Positions 3,535 to 6,992 of a stretch of DNA of 6,992 nt are shown here, in pieces (position 1 is the first letter of the stretch; every line of letters begins with the position of its first letter). The DNA is from an uncultured Oscillibacter sp. (GTDB lineage Bacteria > Bacillota > Clostridia > Oscillospirales > Oscillospiraceae): assembly GCA_937884915.1 (NCBI GenBank), contig CALAAN010000363.1, positions 1 through 6,992 on the forward strand. Direction: 5' to 3'. The notes beneath the pieces are model-generated. The model did no database searches. It saw only the letters and a program-made list of their open reading frames with translations, and was not told the DNA's origin. Both the position numbers and the translations under genes were made by a program.

Positions 3535-4141
3535 CGTGACCTTTGACGAAGCAAAGCACGCCTACACCGTCGACGGCAAGGCCGTCCCCAGCGTGACGCA
3601 GCTTGTCGCCCCGCTCGGCGCGGACTATGACGAGCCCGAGGACGATATGCTCGCCCTGACGGTCGAGGCCGCCGCCGACCGCGGCACGACGATGCATGCC
3701 TACCTTGCCCACCGCCTGACCGGCGGCGCGCCGGAGGATTTCGAGCTGCCGGACGCTTACGCGCCCTATGCCGATGCTGTCGAGCTGTTTTTGTCCGAGC
3801 ATCGCATTGACCCGTATCTCATCGAGCAGCCGCTCGGCACTGAGGGCTTTGCCGGAACGCCTGATCTCGTCGCCGACTTCGACGGCACGCTCGCGATCCT
3901 CGACTATAAATTCGTCTCGCAGATCGCCAAGAGCAAGGTCGCTGCGCAGCTCGGCGGATATTTCACCCTCTGCGGCGACAACGCCCTCTATCCCGAAGCC
4001 CTTTTCGCCGTCCAGTTCCTTCCGGACGGGACGTACCGGCTTTATCCCGCCGACGTTGGGCAGGCCCTCGCCTCGTTCCACGTCTGCAAGACCCTGTACG
4101 AGATCAAGACAAAGAAGCATCCGCGCGGGCGGATCGCTTAA
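3527..4141 (+). CDS. PD-(D/E)XK nuclease of the RecB/Cas4-like group (phage recombination exonuclease)
   Basis: A 204-residue protein with the motif order of RecB-like nucleases: Gly53-x-x-x-His57 in RGTTMHAYLAH; Glu100/Glu106 before the core; Asp113 in GTPDLVADF; Asp126-Tyr127-Lys128 in LAILDYKF (the D/E-x-K motif); and Gln141...Tyr145 in AAQLGGYF (motif after the core). This set predicts metal-dependent cleavage of DNA ends. RBS TTGGAGG (3513-3519) lies 7 nt before ATG 3527 inside the preceding micro-ORF. The Erf gene follows after 11 nt, so the pair fits an exonuclease plus single-strand annealing protein: the nuclease would resect double-strand ends and Erf would anneal the exposed strands. 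Exact polarity and substrate cannot be read from sequence. Confidence 0.88.
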   Translation: MFDVTFDEAKHAYTVDGKAVPSVTQLVAPLGADYDEPEDDMLALTVEAAADRGTTMHAYLAHRLTGGAPEDFELPDAYAPYADAVELFLSEHRIDPYLIEQPLGTEGFAGTPDLVADFDGTLAILDYKFVSQIAKSKVAAQLGGYFTLCGDNALYPEALFAVQFLPDGTYRLYPADVGQALASFHVCKTLYEIKTKKHPRGRIA

Positions 4142-4152
4142 AGGAGAAGCCT

Positions 4153-4881
4153 ATGGAAAAGACATACACCACAATCTACGAAAAGCTGCTCGAAATGCAG
4201 CGCCGCGTGGACAAGGTCGTCCGCGACGGCAAGAATACATCGGATAAATACGACTTCGCGTCCGACGAAAACGTCCTCGATACCTTCCGCCCCCTGATGG
4301 ACGAGCTGGGTCTTCTTCTGATCCCGTCCGTCACCGGCGCGCAGTTGCACGAGGGCACGACCCGCAGCGGCACGGTGCGCTACCTCACCGAAATGGTCGT
4401 CACCATGCGTTGGCACGATGTGGAATCCGGCGAAGAGCTGACCGTCCCCTGGTACGCGCAGGGCGTCGACCTCGCGGGCGAAAAGGGCGTCGGCAAGGCT
4501 CTGACCTACGCCGAGAAGTATTTCCTCTTGAAGTTTTTCCACGTCGCCACCAAGAAAGACGACCCCGACGCGGACAAGCGCACAGGCTCGGGCGAGAAGC
4601 CCCAGCGTGGCACGCAGGCAGGAAAGGAAGCGCAGCTCTACCAGCGCCGCGCCCTCTCGCAGATGCTTTCCGAGCTGTACGCGGGTGACGAAGCAAAGAT
4701 CAGAACCGGCCTCATCGCGATCACCAAGTCGGACAAGCACGGCTTTGCCGGTGTCGACAGCGTAGATAAATTGTCACCCGCTGCGCTCCCCGTCACCTAT
4801 GCCAAGGTGAAAAAGACCTACGAGGACCGCATGGGCCATGCGTTCGAGCTTAAGGAGGATTCCGCCGATGGCAATGGTTAA
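4153..4881 (+). CDS. erf: Erf-family single-strand annealing recombinase
   Basis: A 242-residue protein of the Erf superfamily (P22 Erf is the prototype), which binds single-stranded DNA and anneals complementary strands, often circularising phage genomes. The Erf core spans residues ~1-142: an N-terminal helix (YEKLLEMQRRVDKVVRDGKN), DKYDFASDENVLDTFRPLMD, MVVTMRWHDVESGEELTVPW, and the family signature VGKALTYAEKYFLLKFF (113-129) followed by an acidic patch DDPDAD (136-141). Residues 143-160 are a flexible Gly/Lys-rich linker. The C-terminal ~80 residues are helical and end acidic. RBS AAAGGAG (4140-4146) lies 6 nt before ATG 4153. The gene stands between a nuclease and SSB, the expected company. 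The 3' end overlaps the SSB start by 14 nt. Confidence 0.92.
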   Translation: MEKTYTTIYEKLLEMQRRVDKVVRDGKNTSDKYDFASDENVLDTFRPLMDELGLLLIPSVTGAQLHEGTTRSGTVRYLTEMVVTMRWHDVESGEELTVPWYAQGVDLAGEKGVGKALTYAEKYFLLKFFHVATKKDDPDADKRTGSGEKPQRGTQAGKEAQLYQRRALSQMLSELYAGDEAKIRTGLIAITKSDKHGFAGVDSVDKLSPAALPVTYAKVKKTYEDRMGHAFELKEDSADGNG

Positions 4882-5275
4882 GATCGGCAAGACCTACTAT
4901 TCAGGCCCGCCGAAGGACGTCTATCTCATCTGCGGCAATGCCGTCCGCGACGGCGAGACCTTCGACGCCAAGGGGAAAGACCTCGGCAAGGTCACTGTCG
5001 CCGCGCAGGAGCACGAGGACGGCAATACGCTGTTCGTCCGCCTCTGCGGCTGGCGCGGTAAGGCAAAGGACGTCGCCGCCGTCCGCAAGATGGACTGCGT
5101 GCTCGCCGTCGGCGCGCTCTCAAAAAGCGAGTACAACGAGAAGACATATTACGACCTCGACGTTGATTTCATCGCCATTTCCGGCGTGAAGCGCGGCGGC
5201 GCGGCGCAGGATTTCAGCGCTCCCGCCGGTTTCGATGAGATCGAAGAGCTCGGCGACGGCGAACTCCCGTTCTGA
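4868..5275 (+). CDS. ssb: Single-stranded DNA-binding protein
   Basis: A 135-residue SSB. Residues ~15-107 have the OB-fold pattern (DVYLICGNAVRDGETF, LGKVTVAAQEHEDGNTLFVR, LCGWRGKAKDVAAVRKMD, TYYDLDVDFIAISG). The last residues, IEELGDGELPF, are the acidic tip ending in Pro-Phe through which SSBs recruit partner proteins. It is shorter than bacterial SSBs mainly because the linker between fold and tip is short (~20 residues). The start ATG 4868 is chosen because AAGGAGG (4852-4858) lies 9 nt upstream; a second ATG at 4874 is possible. It overlaps the end of erf, so translation is likely coupled. It coats single strands during phage replication and for Erf. Confidence 0.9.
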   Translation: MAMVKIGKTYYSGPPKDVYLICGNAVRDGETFDAKGKDLGKVTVAAQEHEDGNTLFVRLCGWRGKAKDVAAVRKMDCVLAVGALSKSEYNEKTYYDLDVDFIAISGVKRGGAAQDFSAPAGFDEIEELGDGELPF

Positions 5276-5285
5276 GGTGGCCGCC

Positions 5286-5585
5286 ATGGATAAGGCCGAA
5301 CGCAAGAAACTCTTCTCGCTGCTGCGCCAGTTTTACCCCAACGCCAAGCAGCTCAACCCCGTCACCATGACGGCGTGGGCGGCGGTGCTCGAGAATTACG
5401 ACTACACGCCCGTCAAGGCCGCCGTGCTCGACTACGCCGCGCACAACAAGTATTTCCCCGACCTCTTCGACCTGCTCGCGCCGCTGCATGCGGTGCAGCA
5501 GGGCACCGGAGAACCGGCCATCCACCCCGGCAAAGCGTGGATGAAGCCTTACATCGAGAAGTACATGAAGGAGGGGGAGCAGTGA
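5286..5585 (+). CDS. G39P-like replicative helicase loader/inhibitor
   Basis: A 99-residue protein. Residues ~8-65 (LFSLLRQFYPNAKQLNPVTM, then AWAAVLENYDYTPVKAAVLD) resemble the N-terminal domain of the SPP1 G39P family: a helix ending in FYPN, an Asn-Pro/Thr helix cap, a W..L..YDY motif and a following helix ending at KYFPDLFDLL. G39P loads the replicative helicase at the phage origin and holds it inactive until needed. The C-terminal ~30 residues (GEPAIHPGKAWMKPYIEKYM) would be the helicase-binding part. RBS GAGGTGG (5274-5280), 5 nt before ATG 5286, overlaps the SSB stop codon. No helicase gene is in the window, so it either lies to the right or the phage uses the host DnaB-type helicase. 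Family call is by pattern, fairly sure. Confidence 0.75.
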   Translation: MDKAERKKLFSLLRQFYPNAKQLNPVTMTAWAAVLENYDYTPVKAAVLDYAAHNKYFPDLFDLLAPLHAVQQGTGEPAIHPGKAWMKPYIEKYMKEGEQ

Positions 5586-5995
5586 AAACCAGCTTTATTG
5601 TCCCCGGACAGCCCATCCCCAAGGGCCGCCCCCGCGTCACGCGCTTTGGTACATATACCCCGAAACGCACCCAGCAGTTCGAGGCGTCCATCCGCCGCGC
5701 GTGGGAGGAAGCGGGCGCTGTCCGGTTCCCAGACGGCGCGCCCCTGTTCCTCTCGGTATACGCCCGTTTCCCCATCCCGAAACGCACGTCGAAGCGCGAC
5801 GTGCCCGGTATGGTCGGCACGCCATACCTCAAGGACCACGGCGATATCGACAACATCGTTAAGGCCGTCATGGACGCACTCAACGGCCACGCCTACGCCG
5901 ACGACGCCGTGATCTATGCGGTCTCGGCCAATAAACTCTACAACGAGCAGGCATTCACTGTCGTTGAGATTTTCACGAAGGAGGACACGCCATGA
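5582..5995 (+). CDS. rusA: RusA-family Holliday junction resolvase
   Basis: A 137-residue RusA-type endonuclease that cuts four-way junctions formed during recombination. The N-terminal segment VPGQPIPKGRPRVTRFGTYT (7-26) carries the family's basic KGRPR motif. The catalytic region is KDHGDIDNIVKAVMDALNGH (84-103), with Asp88, Asp90 and Lys94, plus Asp107-Asp108 in YADDAVI; these match the acidic residues that bind magnesium in E. coli RusA. Length is near the usual ~120-140. The start is GTG 5582, which overlaps the previous stop (GTGA) and has a strong RBS AAGGAGG (5568-5574) 7 nt upstream. It completes a nuclease-Erf-SSB-RusA recombination set. The stop overlaps the next start (ATGA). Confidence 0.93.
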   Translation: MKTSFIVPGQPIPKGRPRVTRFGTYTPKRTQQFEASIRRAWEEAGAVRFPDGAPLFLSVYARFPIPKRTSKRDVPGMVGTPYLKDHGDIDNIVKAVMDALNGHAYADDAVIYAVSANKLYNEQAFTVVEIFTKEDTP

Positions 5996-6465
5996 ACCGC
6001 CTGTTTTTCGCGATCCTCGCGGCGCTGATCCTCTCCGTCCCTCCCGCCGCCACCGCTGAAGAGCGCACGGCGGCGCAGGCAGCGGAAACGCCCGCCGCCT
6101 ATGACCCCGCGTGGGATATCCCTGCAAGCGAGCCTGCCGCCTGTGACGATGTGTTTCTCGGCGAGTATACCTTGACCGCCTATTGCCCCTGTGCGCGCTG
6201 CTGCGGCAAATCGGACGGCATTACGGCCACCGGCACGCTGGCGGCGGAGGGCCGCACCATCGCCGTCGACCCGCGCGTCATCCCGTATGGCTCTCGCGTG
6301 CTGCTGATCTTTCCGGACGGCACGCAGCACACCTACATCGCCGAGGACTGCGGCGGCGGTATCAACGGCAGCCGCATCGACGTGTTCTTTTCCGACCACG
6401 AGACCGCCCGCGTCTTCGGCGTGCAGTCCGCCATGGCCTATCTCACAAAGGAGGACGCCACATGA
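5992..6465 (+). CDS. Secreted 3D-domain protein (double-psi beta-barrel, cell-wall type)
   Basis: A 157-residue protein with an N-terminal signal peptide: MNRL, a hydrophobic stretch FFAILAALILSV, and a likely signal peptidase site at ATA-EE after residue 22. Residues ~24-52 are an Ala/Pro-rich linker. Residues ~57-152 form a 3D domain (named for three aspartates): Asp93 in IAVDPRVIPYG, Asp119 in IAEDCGGGING, and Asp130 in SRIDVFFSDH, followed by FGVQSAMAYL. A cysteine cluster YCPCARCCGK (64-73) precedes it, as in Gram-positive YuiC-like proteins. 3D domains occur in peptidoglycan-cleaving transglycosylase-like proteins such as those with RpfB/MltA-type barrels. Acting outside the membrane on the cell wall is likely. 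Its place between rusA and small early genes, far from a lysis cassette, is unusual. RBS AAGGAGG (5979-5985), 6 nt before ATG 5992. Confidence 0.88.
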   Translation: MNRLFFAILAALILSVPPAATAEERTAAQAAETPAAYDPAWDIPASEPAACDDVFLGEYTLTAYCPCARCCGKSDGITATGTLAAEGRTIAVDPRVIPYGSRVLLIFPDGTQHTYIAEDCGGGINGSRIDVFFSDHETARVFGVQSAMAYLTKEDAT

Positions 6466-6653
6466 ATGAGACTGAATGGACGCGCATTCCCGCGCCGGTC
6501 GACAATGAGGCAGACCGCCGCACGCTTTTAGGCATCCTCGGCTCCCTTGGCCTTGAGGTCCGTATCGTCAAAGTAAAGGAGACCGCCCGCGGCACGCCGA
6601 AGAAATACCTCGAGTTCCGCCCGCTCACGGAGGTGGACCGTGGAAGTATTTGA
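6462..6653 (+). CDS. Small phage protein of unknown function, 63 residues
   Basis: MNETEWTRIPAPVDNEADRR opens a short soluble protein with a likely helix (TLLGILGSLG), a beta strand LEVRIVKVKE and a final strand KKYLEFRPL. This alpha-beta-beta layout is compact, but I do not recognise a family. The start ATG 6462 overlaps the previous stop and has RBS AAAGGAGG (6448-6455). A longer upstream in-frame reading only shadows the 3D-domain gene. Its 3' end overlaps the next gene by 14 nt and carries that gene's RBS. Being in the operon implies an early role; nothing more can be said. Confidence 0.72.
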   Translation: MNETEWTRIPAPVDNEADRRTLLGILGSLGLEVRIVKVKETARGTPKKYLEFRPLTEVDRGSI

Positions 6654-6840
6654 ACATTGCCGCAGCTGCAAGCCGCCTGTGCGGCACGTGGGCTGCCACA
6701 GCAAATGCCCGCACTATCAGGCGGACATTGACCGCTATTATGCGGCAAAAGCCGAAGAAGCGCGGCAGCTGCAGGAGAAAGACGATTATCTGGGCGCGCG
6801 CCAGTTCAAAACGCGGCGCATGCAGGGATTACGGAAATAA
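6640..6840 (+). CDS. Small Cys/His-rich phage protein with basic helical tail
   Basis: A 66-residue protein. The N-terminal knuckle holds Cys7, Cys10, Cys19 and Cys23 with His16, His20 and His25 (EHCRSCKPPVRHVGCHSKCP), a pattern shared by many small proteins in phages of Clostridia and likely to bind zinc. Residues ~28-66 (DIDRYYAAKAEEARQLQEKD onward) are a charged helix ending basic. The start is GTG 6640, with RBS GGAGG (6629-6633) 6 nt upstream inside the preceding gene; no ATG is available. Function is unknown; a single-knuckle nucleic-acid or protein adaptor is possible. The next gene follows after a 15-nt gap. Confidence 0.75.
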   Translation: MEVFEHCRSCKPPVRHVGCHSKCPHYQADIDRYYAAKAEEARQLQEKDDYLGARQFKTRRMQGLRK

Positions 6841-6855
6841 GGGGAGCAAGAAAAG

Positions 6856-6992
6856 ATGTTGACTGAAAAAGAGCTGGGCGAACGGCTCAAAAACGTTCGC
6901 GAGATGCGCCGCATCAGTCAGTTTCGGCTTGGCGAAATGGTGGAATGCGGACAGGGGCATATCGGGAAGCTGGAAAAGGGCGAGCACTACCC
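6856..6992 (+). CDS. XRE-family transcriptional regulator, N-terminal part (cut by window edge)
   Basis: The first 45 codons of a second XRE protein in the rightward operon: ELGERLKNVREMRRISQFRL then GEMVECGQGHIGKLEKGEHY, a canonical helix-turn-helix (R..R..RRISQ..LGE, then ..Q..I.KLEKGE). ATG 6856 is preceded by GGGGAG (6841-6846) at 9-nt spacing. Unlike the small Cro-like protein at 1874, this one has the classic form 'LKxxRexrxiSQxxLgexvxxxqxxIxkLEkGe'. The rest lies outside, so it is unknown whether a further domain (peptidase, TPR or none) follows. At the far end of an early operon it may control middle or late genes, or it may start a different unit. Confidence 0.85.
   Translation, partial: MLTEKELGERLKNVREMRRISQFRLGEMVECGQGHIGKLEKGEHY

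Noticed and set aside
3086..4120. A 344-codon open frame on the minus strand
   Set aside because: It is the antisense shadow of GC-rich coding sequence: it covers the double zinc-ribbon gene, the micro-ORF and the nuclease with its motifs, has no RBS, and reads as low-complexity Arg/Gly/Ala/Val.
4138..4740. A 200-codon minus-strand frame opposite erf
   Set aside because: Erf signature residues and RBS support the plus strand; the antisense product has no motif and no start signals.
5549..6399. Two long minus-strand frames opposite rusA and the 3D-domain gene (5549-6127 and 5938-6399)
   Set aside because: Both plus-strand genes have catalytic or structural signatures and coupled starts; the antisense frames only follow from high GC in third positions.
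1..6992. CRISPR array, tRNA or rRNA genes, insertion sequences, att core
   Set aside because: I looked for regularly spaced repeats, cloverleaf structures and transposase motifs and saw none; the attachment site would lie left of the window, beyond the integrase gene.

Overview
The window is the early (lysogeny, regulation and DNA replication/recombination) region of a temperate phage. It is most likely a prophage of a Gram-positive, fairly GC-rich member of the Clostridia, such as a gut Oscillospirales bacterium. Support: nearly every gene has a strong AGGAGG-type ribosome binding site (RBS), promoters match the sigma-A consensus, and the gene content (integrase, LexA-like repressor, Cro-like regulator, BRO antirepressor, Erf, SSB, helicase loader, RusA) is typical of siphophages of that group. 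The host assignment is inference, because no host gene is visible.

Left part (1-1225, minus strand): the 5' part of a tyrosine integrase gene runs off the left edge. It is preceded by a short gap with GC-rich hairpins, then by a self-cleaving S24-type repressor. Centre (1226-2104): a compact genetic switch. Divergent promoters at 1233-1261 (minus, repressor) and 1305-1333 (plus, early operon) surround three near-identical 17-bp operators spaced by about whole helical turns. The plus operon begins with an unrecognised 107-residue gene. A minus-strand zinc-ribbon gene with its own near-consensus promoter and a striking inverted repeat overlaps that gene tail to tail. A 68-residue Cro-like protein and a BRO/ORF6C antirepressor follow.

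Right part (2934-6992, plus strand): a tightly packed operon with many 4-nt or longer overlaps. The order is small helix-turn-helix protein, double zinc-ribbon protein, 32-codon micro-ORF, PD-(D/E)XK nuclease, Erf annealing protein, SSB, G39P-like helicase loader, RusA resolvase, secreted 3D-domain protein, two small phage proteins, and the start of an XRE regulator cut by the right edge. The nuclease, Erf, SSB and RusA together form a complete-looking recombination pathway. The secreted cell-wall type 3D protein is the odd member.

Most interesting: the minus-strand zinc-ribbon transcription unit inside the switch. Its transcript would be antisense to the first early gene and, if not terminated, would continue into the repressor gene. 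That layout resembles an establishment promoter such as lambda PRE, but here the transcript carries its own small gene. This functional reading is inference; the promoter, operator-like repeat and reading frame are directly visible.
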